Assembly: GCA_028280885.1 (NCBI GenBank)
Contig: JANQKY010000053.1
Location: forward strand, 1 to 57,025
Reading direction: 5' to 3'
Origin: Tepidamorphus sp.
Lineage (GTDB): Bacteria > Pseudomonadota > Alphaproteobacteria > Rhizobiales > Tepidamorphaceae
DNA: 57,025 bases
Position numbers and translations under genes: made by a program. This document shows, in pieces, positions 23,549 through 32,244 of this stretch. The first letter of the stretch is position 1. Every line of letters starts with the position of its first letter. The notes under the pieces are model-generated. The model worked only from the letters and a program-made list of their open reading frames with translations, was not told the DNA's origin and searched no databases.

Positions 23549-24681
23549 TGACAGGCTCGCCTGCCCTCCCCCACCTGCCATTGCCGCGCGCGGCCGAGCC
23601 GTTCGTGACCTTCCCTGCGCTGCTGCGGGCGCATGGCTTCGCCGTGTCGCCGGACCAGACGATCGGCTTCATCGAGGCCATCGGCCTGCTCGGCCCGCGC
23701 GACATAGACGATATCCGCCGCGCAGGCGTTGCCATGCTGGCGATCCCGAAGGACCGCGAGGCGGAATTCGATGCCCTGTTCCGCGCCCATTTCCTCGACC
23801 AGACCATCGCCGCCGACCTGCCCGGCGAGGACGAGACGGTCGAGGCCTACGAGCCGACCGGCGCGGAAGAGCAGATCGACCAGCCGACCGACGAAGACGA
23901 AGCCGGGGAAGAAGCGGCAACGGCCGAACGCCTGAGCACGCGCGACTTCGCGCCCGCCGACGACAACGAGGCGCTTGCAAGATTCCGCCGGCTCGCCGGG
24001 GCCCGCCTGCCGCGCCGGCGATCCTATCGCTACCGCCCGACCCATCTCGGCCGCGTGCCCGACCTGCGCCGGACGCTCAGGGACGCCGCGCGCCGCGACG
24101 GCGAGGTGTTCACCCTGCCGATGCGCATGCGCAAGACACGGCAGCGGCGCATCGCGCTCTTGATCGACGTGTCGGGCTCGATGAAGGAGCGCACGGAATC
24201 CTCGCTGCGCTTTGCCCATGCGCTGGTGCGGTCGGCCGAACGCGCCGAGGTGTTCACGCTGGGAACGCGGCTGACCCGGGTGACGCCCGCCCTGCGTGCC
24301 CGCGACGCCGATCAGGCTTTGGCACGGGTGTCGACGTTGGTCGCCGATTTTGACGGCGGAACGCGGATCGGCGAGGCCTTGCAGGCCTATCTCGCCGTGC
24401 CGCGCTTTGCCGGGTTCGCGCGCGGCGCGGCCGTGGTGATCCTGTCCGACGGGCTGGAGCGCGGCGGGCCCGAGGCGATGACCGACGCGGTTCTGCGGCT
24501 GTCCCGCATGGCCTGGCGGCTTACATGGCTCACCCCGCTTGCCGCCGAACCGGGATACCAGCCGGAGACCGCGGCGCTCGCCGCCGTCCTTCCCCATCTC
24601 GACGGGCTCGGCGATGCCTCCAGTCTCGATGCCGTCTGCGACCATATTCTGGAGCTTGCCCACGGAAGCTTTGCCGCATGA
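23548..24681 (+). CDS. VWA-domain protein (CoxE-like)
   Basis: A 377-residue protein with a C-terminal von Willebrand A domain. The metal-ion-dependent adhesion motif is DVSGSMKERTESS (about residue 209 on), followed by FDGGTRIGEAL and VVILSDGLERGG. The N-terminal half is helical, with an acidic stretch (EEQIDQPTDEDEAGEE). Together with the MoxR ATPase it forms the CoxD/CoxE-type maturation pair of molybdenum hydroxylases. It overlaps the amidohydrolase start by four bases. Confidence 0.9.
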   Translation: MTGSPALPHLPLPRAAEPFVTFPALLRAHGFAVSPDQTIGFIEAIGLLGPRDIDDIRRAGVAMLAIPKDREAEFDALFRAHFLDQTIAADLPGEDETVEAYEPTGAEEQIDQPTDEDEAGEEAATAERLSTRDFAPADDNEALARFRRLAGARLPRRRSYRYRPTHLGRVPDLRRTLRDAARRDGEVFTLPMRMRKTRQRRIALLIDVSGSMKERTESSLRFAHALVRSAERAEVFTLGTRLTRVTPALRARDADQALARVSTLVADFDGGTRIGEALQAYLAVPRFAGFARGAAVVILSDGLERGGPEAMTDAVLRLSRMAWRLTWLTPLAAEPGYQPETAALAAVLPHLDGLGDASSLDAVCDHILELAHGSFAA

Positions 24682-25565
24682 TCGACGCGCATCATCATAT
24701 CTGGCTGCAAAAGGACCTGCCCTGGCTGCTCGGACCCGAACAGCCGCGCATTTTCGGCGCCTACGGGCCGATCAAGCGCGACTACACGATCGGCGAATAT
24801 CTCGCCGATATCGACGGGTCCGGTATCGAGAAATCCGTCTATGTCCAGGCCAACTGGGCGCCGAACTGGGCCGCCGACGAGGCCGCCTGGGTGCAGCAGG
24901 TCGCCGACACCCATGGCTGGCCGCACGCGATCGTCGCCTACGCCGATTTCACGGTCGAGGATGTCCGCCCGCAGCTTGACCGGCTGAGTCGATACCCGCT
25001 GATGCGCGGCATCCGCCAGCAGCTCCACTGGCACGCAAATCCGCTCTACCGATTCGCGCCGCGGCCTGATCTCGCCGCCGATCCGACAGTCATCCGCAAT
25101 ATCGGCCATCTCGCCGCCTATGGCTGGTGCTTCGATCTGCAGCTCTTTCCCGACCAGTTCGAAACGGCGCGGCCGCTGCTGGAAGCCTGCCCGGATGTGA
25201 CCTTTATCCTGCAGCATGCCGGCATGCACACCGCGCCGAGCGTCGAGCACTGGCAGGAGACGACCGGCAAGGCGCTGAAAACGCTGAAAAAATACGACAA
25301 TCTCGTCGTCAAGCTGTCCGGTCTCGGCACCTTCATTCATCGTAACGATCCCGATCAGATCGCCTTCGTCACCGCCGAGACGGTCGGCATCTTCGGCGCC
25401 AGTCGCTGCCTGTTCGGCTCGAACTTTCCAATCGAGAAGCTCTGGACGTCCTACAAGGACCTCGCGAGCGCCTACAAACAGGCGACCGCCGGCCTGCCAA
25501 AGGGCCAGCAGAAGCAGATCCTCAGCGGCACGGCTGAACGCGTTTACCGGCTGGAGGGCACGTGA
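24678..25565 (+). CDS. Amidohydrolase-family (amidohydro-rel) TIM-barrel hydrolase
   Basis: A 295-residue metal-dependent hydrolase of the 2-pyrone-4,6-dicarboxylate lactonase/amidohydrolase_2 type. It begins MIDAHHHIWL (the HxH metal motif). Later motifs are the strand-end histidine in ILQHAGMH, VVKLSGLGTF, and FGSNFPIEKLW, where the terminal carboxylate position is Asn, as is common in this subgroup. The ATG at 24678 overlaps the VWA stop; a frame opening further upstream is not used. It likely opens a lactone or related ring produced after hydroxylation, but the substrate is unknown. Confidence 0.88.
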   Translation: MIDAHHHIWLQKDLPWLLGPEQPRIFGAYGPIKRDYTIGEYLADIDGSGIEKSVYVQANWAPNWAADEAAWVQQVADTHGWPHAIVAYADFTVEDVRPQLDRLSRYPLMRGIRQQLHWHANPLYRFAPRPDLAADPTVIRNIGHLAAYGWCFDLQLFPDQFETARPLLEACPDVTFILQHAGMHTAPSVEHWQETTGKALKTLKKYDNLVVKLSGLGTFIHRNDPDQIAFVTAETVGIFGASRCLFGSNFPIEKLWTSYKDLASAYKQATAGLPKGQQKQILSGTAERVYRLEGT

Positions 25566-25621
25566 TGCCCGCCCGCGCCACGTCACAAACACCAAACACG
25601 CTGTAACCGAGGGAAACGACC

Positions 25622-26470
25622 ATGGCCCTGACCATCCACGTCATCGACTACGGAGACATCGAACTGGAGACCAGCTTCCTGGTGCTCGGCCATGAATGCG
25701 GCCGGGTGCGGCGCGTGCCGGTCTACGGGTTCCTGATCCTCGGCGGCCAGTATCCCGTGCTCGTCGATACGGGCTACCGCGACAACGCGATCATGGAAAC
25801 GCTCGGCATGCGCGGGCATCAGTATCACGACAACATGATCGAGAACCAGCTTGCCCGCCACGGCCTGAAGCTCGGCGACATCCGCTATATCCTGCACACC
25901 CACCTGCATATCGACCATGCCGGCAAGGACGATCACTTCCCGATGAACACCACCGTGGTGCTCAACCGGCGGGAAATGGAGTTCTCGGTCTCCGGCATCA
26001 TGTATCCGCAGTATCCAAAGCCCGACATCATGCATCTGGTCGAGCGGATCTACGAGCCCGAGGCGATCCGCTTCCTGGACCTTGAGATCACGGGTGCCGA
26101 GGAGATCATTCCCGGCGTCTGGTGCGAGCCGGCCTATGCCCATACCGAGGGCTCGATGAACGTCATCGTCGAGACCGCCGACGGCCTCGCCTGCATCTGC
26201 GGCGACGTGATCTACGACTTCAACGACCAGATCGTGAACCACGTGCGCGTCAACAACTACATGGAGCCGCAGGTCACCGGCAATCACGCCGGCTCCAAGC
26301 GCAACGAGAAGGCGCAGATCAAGAAGCTGATGAACAATTTCAAGTATTTGCTGCCGGTGCATGACCGCGGCGCGGTGATCGAGAACGGCCAGGTCGTCGG
26401 CCGCCTCGGCATGACCTGTCCGGGCCCGGTGACCGAAACGCTGCCCGCCCGCGCCTGGTTCCCGGCCTGA
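25622..26470 (+). CDS. Metallo-beta-lactamase-fold hydrolase (lactonase-like)
   Basis: A 282-residue MBL-fold enzyme of the N-acyl-homoserine-lactonase-like group. The zinc motif HTHLHIDHAG is near residue 98; the third-site histidine is in AYAHTEGSMN, the bridging aspartate in ICGDVIYD, and the last histidine in LLPVHDRGA, so the metal site is complete. GAGGGAAACGACC precedes the ATG. Located after the amidohydrolase, it may hydrolyse a pathway lactone instead of a signalling lactone. No signal peptide is present, so it is cytoplasmic. Confidence 0.88.
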   Translation: MALTIHVIDYGDIELETSFLVLGHECGRVRRVPVYGFLILGGQYPVLVDTGYRDNAIMETLGMRGHQYHDNMIENQLARHGLKLGDIRYILHTHLHIDHAGKDDHFPMNTTVVLNRREMEFSVSGIMYPQYPKPDIMHLVERIYEPEAIRFLDLEITGAEEIIPGVWCEPAYAHTEGSMNVIVETADGLACICGDVIYDFNDQIVNHVRVNNYMEPQVTGNHAGSKRNEKAQIKKLMNNFKYLLPVHDRGAVIENGQVVGRLGMTCPGPVTETLPARAWFPA

Positions 26471-26522
26471 GACCGGTCCGGTCCAGCGCCAACGGGTCCC
26501 ACAGCAAACGAGAGCGCCCGCA

Positions 26523-28121
26523 ATGTCCCATAAAACGATCGATCCGCGCTTCAGCGAGCTGGTCGACCCGAACGCGCCGGTCCGCCAGATCGGCACCGGC
26601 TTCGATTTCACCGAAGGCCCGGTCTGGCATCCGACCGAGCAGTATCTCGCCTTTTCCGACATGCCGGGCGACGTGCGGCGGCGCTGGTCGGAGGCCGACG
26701 GCATCAGCGAGTTGCTGCGGCCGGCCAACATGGCGAACGGGCTGACCTATGATTCAGGCCTCAACCTGATCGCCTGCGAGCATTCCACCTCCTCGGTCGC
26801 CCGCTTTGCCCCGGACGGCACCCGCGAGGTGCTGGCAAGCCGGTTCGAGGGCAAGGGGCTGAACTCGCCCAACGACCTGTGCGTCCATTCCGACGGGTCG
26901 ATCTATTTCACCGATCCGACCTTCGGCCGCATGGAGTATTACGGCCTGCCGCGGCCGCTGGAACAGACCTTTCGGGGGGTTTACCGGATTCCGCCGGGCC
27001 ACAAGCCCGGCGACGAGCCGCAACTGGTGTCGGACCGCTACACCTTCGGCCAGCCGAACGGGCTGTGCTTCAGCCCCTGCGAGCGCTGGATGTGGGTGAA
27101 CGATACCGAGCAGGCCAATATCCGCATGTTCGACGTCGCCTCCGACGGCCGGCTGATCAATGGCCGCGTCTTCGCAAGCGGCATCGAGGACCCGGTGCGC
27201 AGCGGCCGGCCGGACGGCATGAAGGCCGACACCAACGGCAATGTCTACGTGACCGGGCCGGGCGGCATCTGGGTCTATGACTTCCACGGCATCAAGCTCG
27301 GCGAAATCGAAATCCCCGAGCATCCGGCCAACCTGCACTGGGGCGGGGCGGACTGGTCGACGCTGTTCGTCTGCGCGACGACGTCGGTCTATGCCGTCCA
27401 GACGAAGGCAACGGGGCGGAGCGAGCCGTTCATGCGGGCTTCGGGCGGCACGCAGCCCTCCGCGGCGCCCGCGACAGCCGATACCCCGGCACACGCTCTG
27501 CATGTTGAACCGGCCCGCACCGCGCTGATCATCCAGGACATGCAGAACGACGTCATCATGGATGGCGGCGCCTTTGCCGACAGCGGCTCGCCGGCCCATG
27601 CCAGGGAGCAGAACGTGATTGCCAACAGCCGGCGGCTGGCCGATGCCTGCCGGCGGGCGGGGATCATGGTCGTTCATGTCTGGTTCGTCTGCGAACCGGG
27701 CCACCCGGCGACCGCCCGCCACGCGGGCCTCTATGACGGGCTGGTATCGGCGAATGCCATGCTGCGCGGCTCCTGGGGCGTGCAGCCGGTCGCCGGCCTG
27801 GAGGCCAAGCCCGGCGACCTCGTCGTCGAGAAGCGCTCGATGAGCGCCTGGGAGACGAGCCGGCTTGAAAGCTATCTGCGCCATGGCGGCATCGACACGA
27901 TCATCAATACGGGCGCCTGGACCAACATGTCGGTCGAGCACACCGCCCGCACCGGCGCCGACAAGGGCTTCCGGGTGATCCTGCCCGAGGACGCCTGCTC
28001 GACCATGAACGCCGACTGGCACCGCGCCTCGATCGACTATGCGATGCAGAACGTGGCCACCGTGACCAATGTCGACAGCGTCATCGCGGCGATTGACCAG
28101 TCGGGGGGAGCGGGCCGATGA
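26523..28121 (+). CDS. SMP-30/gluconolactonase fused to an isochorismatase-like domain lacking the catalytic Cys
   Basis: A 532-residue fusion. Residues about 20-300 are an SMP-30/gluconolactonase propeller with the metal ligands E31 (FTEGP), N117 (NSPNDL) and D231 (RPDGMKAD). A Pro/Ala-rich linker follows. Residues about 330-525 are an isochorismatase/cysteine-hydrolase fold, with D339 (IIQDMQND) and K437 (VVEKRSMSAW), but the third triad residue is S470 in GAWTNMSVEHTAR where a cysteine is expected. The codon is tcg, unambiguous in the sequence. The first domain should be an active lactonase; the second may be a serine variant, inactive, or a binding domain. Four-base overlap with the next gene. 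Confidence 0.88.
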   Translation: MSHKTIDPRFSELVDPNAPVRQIGTGFDFTEGPVWHPTEQYLAFSDMPGDVRRRWSEADGISELLRPANMANGLTYDSGLNLIACEHSTSSVARFAPDGTREVLASRFEGKGLNSPNDLCVHSDGSIYFTDPTFGRMEYYGLPRPLEQTFRGVYRIPPGHKPGDEPQLVSDRYTFGQPNGLCFSPCERWMWVNDTEQANIRMFDVASDGRLINGRVFASGIEDPVRSGRPDGMKADTNGNVYVTGPGGIWVYDFHGIKLGEIEIPEHPANLHWGGADWSTLFVCATTSVYAVQTKATGRSEPFMRASGGTQPSAAPATADTPAHALHVEPARTALIIQDMQNDVIMDGGAFADSGSPAHAREQNVIANSRRLADACRRAGIMVVHVWFVCEPGHPATARHAGLYDGLVSANAMLRGSWGVQPVAGLEAKPGDLVVEKRSMSAWETSRLESYLRHGGIDTIINTGAWTNMSVEHTARTGADKGFRVILPEDACSTMNADWHRASIDYAMQNVATVTNVDSVIAAIDQSGGAGR

Positions 28122-28615
28122 GCGACAACCACCTGCCCGGTTCGGACATCAGCCCGGCCGAGCGCTTCTACGAGGCCGCCTACCGGCCGGCGCGGCTGAT
28201 CAAGGTGATCTGCCAGATGATCATCGGCATCGGCGTCGCCGTCGCGCTGATCCTCAAGGTCTACATGCTGGTGCTGACCGACCTGAGCTGCGCCGCCGAC
28301 ACCGCCTCGCTCGGCAACCAGATCCGCTGCACGGGCACGCTGGAACTCGCCGCCTATGCGCTGGCGCTCGCGGCAGGCTTCGAACTGGCCTTCCTGATGT
28401 TCGTCGACGGTCTCGACAAGGCGGCGACGCCGCTCGCGCTCGGGCTTTCATCGGCCTTCCTGCTGGTGCTCGCCGATCTGTCGCTTGCAAGCGCCACCTG
28501 GCAGACCGCGCTGCTGATCCTGGCATTGACGGTGTCGTCCGTGGTGCTGCTGGGGCTGCGGCGCTTCCTCTGGCGCCGCCCGACGCTGTTCGGCCGGTCG
28601 GATCGGAGCGAATGA
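28118..28615 (+). CDS. Small integral membrane protein, unknown function
   Basis: A 165-residue protein I do not recognise. It appears to have four transmembrane helices (about 30-52, 75-96, 102-122, 127-148), with a short cytoplasmic N-terminus containing AERFYEAAYRPARLIK and a basic C-terminus LRRFLWRRP. Two cysteines (SCAAD, RCTGT) lie in the first external loop and may form a disulfide. It overlaps the SMP-30 fusion by four bases and ends the operon before an RpiR regulator. It could be a membrane anchor or quinone-side partner for the oxidase, which is speculation. Confidence 0.75.
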   Translation: MSDNHLPGSDISPAERFYEAAYRPARLIKVICQMIIGIGVAVALILKVYMLVLTDLSCAADTASLGNQIRCTGTLELAAYALALAAGFELAFLMFVDGLDKAATPLALGLSSAFLLVLADLSLASATWQTALLILALTVSSVVLLGLRRFLWRRPTLFGRSDRSE

Positions 28616-28663
28616 TCAGGAGGACCTTTCCCCTGCGCTGAACAACCCTATTTTCAATCGCGG

Positions 28664-28694
28664 TGAAATTTGACGGATTGACAAGAAATTTTCA
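28664..28694. promoter_or_regulatory. Candidate RpiR operator
   Basis: An inverted pair, tgaaattt (28664-28671) and aaattttca (28686-28694), lies 40 bases upstream of the RpiR gene in an AT-rich pocket and includes ttgaca (28678-28683). RpiR-family proteins often bind TGAAA/TTTCA-type dyads in their own promoters. The symmetry is seen; binding is inferred. Confidence 0.4.
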
Positions 28695-28733
28695 TTGGGC
28701 GAGGGTTCCGGTTGACCTTCGACCGGAAAACGC

Positions 28734-29576
28734 ATGTCCGTCAGAGACCGCATCGATAGCCATGCCGAGGGGTTCACGGATTCCGAAAAGAAGCTGTGCG
28801 CCGTGCTGCTCGCCGACTATCCCTTCGCCGGCCTGCAGCCGATTTCCGCCCTGTCGGAAAACGCCTGCGTCTCGGCGCCGTCGATTTCGCGCTTCGTCAG
28901 CAAGATCGGCTTCCAGGGCTTTCAGGACTTCCAGCGCCAATTGATCGCCGAACTGAAGGAAGGCCAGCGCTCGCCGGTCGACCTGCGCCACACCAGACGC
29001 CCGGCCGAGGGCGACTTCCTCGCCGATTTCGTCGGCCGCGCCAGGCAGGAACTGGCCGAAACCGCCTCGGTCATCACCGAGGCCCAGTTCAAGCATATCT
29101 GCGCGCTGCTGGCCGATCCGAAGCGGCGGATCTTCGTCATCGGCGGCCGGATTTCCGATGCGCTGGCGCAATACCTGCTTTTGCACCTGCGCCAGATCCG
29201 CCCGGACGTCTTCGCGCTGCCGTCCGATCCGGAGGCCTGGCCGAACGACCTGTTGCGCATGCGCGCGCGCGACGTGCTGCTGGTCTTCGACTTCCGGCGC
29301 TACCAGACCTCGCTTGCAACGCTTGCCGAGCGGGCGGCGACCCGGCGCGGCGCCCATGTCGTGCTGATGACGGACAAGTGGGTGTCGCCGATCGCCCGGT
29401 CGGCCCGCGACGTCGTCGCGCTGCCCATCGAGATCGGCACCGAATGGGACAGCTATGTCGGCGCCTTCGCCCTGATCGAGGCGATCCTCGCCTTCATTTC
29501 CGACGATCAATGGGACCGCACCAGCGTCCGCCTGCGCGAATGGGACGCGCTGCGCGCCGAGGAGGCCGAGGCCTGA
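28734..29576 (+). CDS. RpiR-family transcriptional regulator (HTH plus SIS domain)
   Basis: A 280-residue regulator. The N-terminal HTH_6 domain (about 1-80) shows FTDSEKKLCAVLLADYPFAG and CVSAPSISRFVSKIGFQGFQDFQ. The C-terminal sugar-isomerase (SIS) fold (about 115-255) shows RRIFVIGGRISDALAQYLLLHL and LLVFDFRRYQTSL. RpiR members normally sense phosphosugars, but many in catabolic clusters sense other acids. The next ATG starts one base after its stop, so it is co-transcribed with the second Liv transporter and probably controls it. Confidence 0.9.
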   Translation: MSVRDRIDSHAEGFTDSEKKLCAVLLADYPFAGLQPISALSENACVSAPSISRFVSKIGFQGFQDFQRQLIAELKEGQRSPVDLRHTRRPAEGDFLADFVGRARQELAETASVITEAQFKHICALLADPKRRIFVIGGRISDALAQYLLLHLRQIRPDVFALPSDPEAWPNDLLRMRARDVLLVFDFRRYQTSLATLAERAATRRGAHVVLMTDKWVSPIARSARDVVALPIEIGTEWDSYVGAFALIEAILAFISDDQWDRTSVRLREWDALRAEEAEA

Positions 29577-29577
29577 G

Positions 29578-30291
29578 ATGCTGGAGCTTGAGGGTCTCAC
29601 CAAGAATTTCGGCGGCGTCAAGGCGGTCAACGCGGTCAACCTGACGGTCAAGGCCGGCGAGGTGCACGGACTGATCGGCCCCAACGGCGCCGGCAAGACG
29701 ACGCTGATCAATCTGGTCTCCGGCCTGCTCAAGGCGACGTCGGGAACGATCCGGCTGGACGGGCAGCCGCTGAACGGGCTCAGCGCCGACCGCCGCGCCC
29801 GGCTCGGCGTCGGCCGGACCTTCCAGAACCTGCGCATCTTTCCCAATCTGACGGTCGGCCAGAACATCGATGTCGCCCGCTCGAGCGTTACCGACGATGA
29901 CGGCGCGCAGGCGCTGGTCGAGGCGGCGATGGAGCGGTTCGACCTGACGGCGAAGCGCAGCCTGCCCGCCGACGAACTCTCCTACGGCCACATGCGGCGG
30001 CTGGAGATCGTCCGGGCGCTGGCGCTTCGCCCGAAGATCCTGATGCTCGACGAGCCGGCCGCCGGCATGAACCCGGCCGAGACCGAGGATCTCGTTGCAG
30101 CGCTCGCCTGGATCCGCGAGCGCCATCCCTGCTCGATCCTGGTGATCGACCACGACCTGAAATTCATCATGACGGCCTGCGACCGGATCACCGTGCTGCA
30201 TATGGGCGCGGTGCTGGCGACCGGTCTGCCGGAGGACATAACGAAATCGCCAGAGGTGATCGCGGCCTATCTGGGACAGGCCGCGGCATAA
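29578..30291 (+). CDS. livG: Branched-chain-type ABC transporter ATPase (LivG family), second system
   Basis: A 237-residue ATPase. Walker A is GPNGAGKTTL, the Q-loop region has GRTFQNLRIFPNLTVGQN, the signature is LSYGHMRRLE, and Walker B is ILMLDEPAAGMNP, with switch VIDHDLKFIM. It opens the second transporter set (LivG, binding protein, LivF, LivH, LivM), a different gene order from the first set, so the two systems are probably separately acquired rather than a recent duplication. Confidence 0.92.
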   Translation: MLELEGLTKNFGGVKAVNAVNLTVKAGEVHGLIGPNGAGKTTLINLVSGLLKATSGTIRLDGQPLNGLSADRRARLGVGRTFQNLRIFPNLTVGQNIDVARSSVTDDDGAQALVEAAMERFDLTAKRSLPADELSYGHMRRLEIVRALALRPKILMLDEPAAGMNPAETEDLVAALAWIRERHPCSILVIDHDLKFIMTACDRITVLHMGAVLATGLPEDITKSPEVIAAYLGQAAA

Positions 30292-30316
30292 CGAAACCGA
30301 ATTAACGGAGGTGGAC

Positions 30317-31474
30317 ATGAAGACAATTCTCGCAACCGGCGCCCTGCTCGCCGGAACCGCGCTGGCGGGGACGGCGGTCGCCGAAGACACGATCAAGGTC
30401 GGCTTCCCGGTGCCGCTGACCGGCGAATACGCGCCCTATGCCGAGATCCAGGGCGCCCGCTGCATGGCCGAGATGATCAACCGCGACGGCGGCGTCGACG
30501 GCAGGAAGTTCGAGCTCCTGGTGCAGGATACCGGCGCGGACTCGCAGGCCGCGATCTCGCTCACCGAGAAATTCCTCGACGACGGCATCGTGGCGATGGG
30601 CACGATCCCCTTCTCCGACACGATGATCCCGGTCGCCCAGCTTGCCGCCGACTATGGCGTCACGGTCTTCCAGGCGCAGAGCACGCAGGTGGAGATGCAT
30701 TCGGGTGTCGTCGACAATTTCATTTCCGGCGTCTCGCCCGATCCCTTCACCGCGACGGCGGCAGCCAATTACGCGCTCGGCCAGGGCGTCAAGAACGTCG
30801 TGCTGTTCACCTCCGATGAGGGCGGCTCGTGGTCGGCGCGCACGCCGGTGTGGTTCGGCGAGGTGATCGAGGCCGGTGGCGGCAAGGTGCTGGGAGCGCT
30901 CAATTTCAGCTTCGGCACCACCGACTGGTCGCCGCAGATCGCCGAGATGAAGAACCTCGACGAGCCGATCGACGCGGTCTACATCTCCTCGATCATGCCG
31001 GATGTCGGCGTCTTGATCCGGCAGATGCGGGCAGCCGGCCTCGATGCCTGGGTGTTCGGCTCCGACGGGCTCGACGATCCCTCGCTCGACGCGCTGGCCG
31101 AGAGCGACCCGGCGCTGCTCGACAAGGTCGCCTTCGGCACGCTCGCCCCCTCGCACGCCGACAGCCGGCTTGCCCAGTTCATGAAGGACTGCGCGGCAAT
31201 CGACATGCCGGTGGAGGGCCTGTTCCCCGCGCTCGGCGCCGACACGATCATGGCGGTCGCCTATGGCGTCAAGGAGAGCGGCGGCACCGACCCGGAGGCG
31301 ATCCGCGAAGCGCTGCGGTCGGCCGATGCCGTGCCGGTGCTGACGGTCGAATCCGTGTCGTTCAAGGACAACAACTCCTTTGCCCAGCGGACGATCCCGG
31401 TCATCGGCTTCAAGGACGGCAAGCGGGTGCTGATCTCCAACGAGGTGCCCGACAACGTGCCGGCCTGGCGCTGA
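30317..31474 (+). CDS. Branched-chain-type ABC solute-binding protein, second system
   Basis: A 385-residue periplasmic binding protein with a signal peptide (cleavage expected near AVA, residue 22-23) and the first-strand motif TIKVGFPVPLTGEYAPY. I use ATG 30317, six bases after GGAGGT; a GTG at 30311 overlaps that site and is less likely. Lower similarity of its pocket region (GTIPFSDTMIP) to true LivJ suggests a different ligand. It sits between the LivG and LivF genes of its own transporter. Confidence 0.9.
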   Translation: MKTILATGALLAGTALAGTAVAEDTIKVGFPVPLTGEYAPYAEIQGARCMAEMINRDGGVDGRKFELLVQDTGADSQAAISLTEKFLDDGIVAMGTIPFSDTMIPVAQLAADYGVTVFQAQSTQVEMHSGVVDNFISGVSPDPFTATAAANYALGQGVKNVVLFTSDEGGSWSARTPVWFGEVIEAGGGKVLGALNFSFGTTDWSPQIAEMKNLDEPIDAVYISSIMPDVGVLIRQMRAAGLDAWVFGSDGLDDPSLDALAESDPALLDKVAFGTLAPSHADSRLAQFMKDCAAIDMPVEGLFPALGADTIMAVAYGVKESGGTDPEAIREALRSADAVPVLTVESVSFKDNNSFAQRTIPVIGFKDGKRVLISNEVPDNVPAWR

Positions 31475-31536
31475 TTTGAGAAACCGGTGCCCGGCGGGGC
31501 GATCGCCGGGCATCGTCCTGATCGGGGACCCCGTTT

Positions 31537-32241
31537 ATGCTCGACGTGCGCGACCTGCATGTCTTTCACGGCATGATCGAAGCGGTACGCGGCATCAGCT
31601 TTTCGGTGCCGCAGAGCCGGTGCGTCGTGCTGCTGGGTCCCAACGGCGTCGGAAAGACGTCGACGATCTCGGCGATCGCCGGCATCGCCCGGTCGACCGG
31701 ATCGATCCGGCTTGAGGGCCAGCCGATCGAGACGATGAGCGCCGAGGACCGGGTGCGCGGCGGCATTTCCGTGTCGCCGGAGGGCCGCCGCATCTTCGCC
31801 AACCTGACGGTGATGGAAAACCTGGTGATCGGCGGGGCGACGGTTCGCGACAAGACGGTGGTCAGGGCCCGCATCGAGCGCTGGCTTGCCACCTTCCCGA
31901 TCCTGGCCGAACGCCGCGACCAGCCGGCCGGCACGCTGTCGGGCGGCGAGCAGCAGATGCTCACCATCGCTCGGGCGCTGATGGCGGGGCCGAAGATCCT
32001 GCTGCTCGACGAGCCGAGCCTGGGTCTCGCCCCGCAGATCTGCCAGCAGATCTTTTCGCTGATCGCCGATCTGAAGGCCGACGGCATGACGATCCTGCTG
32101 GTCGAACAGAACGCGGCGGAGGCGGTCAAGCTCGCCGACTATGTCTATCTGCTCTCGAACGGCGCAGTGGTCGCCGAGGGCGACCAGACGACGATTGGCG
32201 AAAACGAGGCCTTGATGGCCGAACTGACCGGGATTGCCTGA
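31537..32241 (+). CDS. livF: Branched-chain-type ABC transporter ATPase (LivF family), second system
   Basis: A 234-residue ATPase. Walker A is GPNGVGKTST, followed by SVSPEGRRIFANLTVMENL typical of LivF, signature LSGGEQQML, Walker B ILLLDEPSLGLAPQ, and the VEQNAAEA switch. Unlike the first system's LivF it is of normal length with no fused domain. It lies 62 bases after the binding-protein gene. Confidence 0.92.
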   Translation: MLDVRDLHVFHGMIEAVRGISFSVPQSRCVVLLGPNGVGKTSTISAIAGIARSTGSIRLEGQPIETMSAEDRVRGGISVSPEGRRIFANLTVMENLVIGGATVRDKTVVRARIERWLATFPILAERRDQPAGTLSGGEQQMLTIARALMAGPKILLLDEPSLGLAPQICQQIFSLIADLKADGMTILLVEQNAAEAVKLADYVYLLSNGAVVAEGDQTTIGENEALMAELTGIA

Positions 32242-32244
32242 GCC

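Noticed and set aside
18450..24681. Aerobic CO dehydrogenase (coxMSL with coxDE)
   Set aside because: Gene types match, but the large subunit has RGFG and lacks the CODH cysteine loop (AYRCSF), and hydrolase genes follow. Assigned as a Mo hydroxylase of unknown substrate.
25622..26470. Loss of a zinc ligand in the MBL enzyme because GHTPGH reads AHTEGS
   Set aside because: The ligand is the first histidine of that motif, which is retained; only the outer, non-essential histidine is changed.
28678..28706. Sigma70 promoter with TTGACA upstream of the RpiR gene
   Set aside because: The -35 word is perfect, but no acceptable -10 hexamer lies 16-18 bases downstream.
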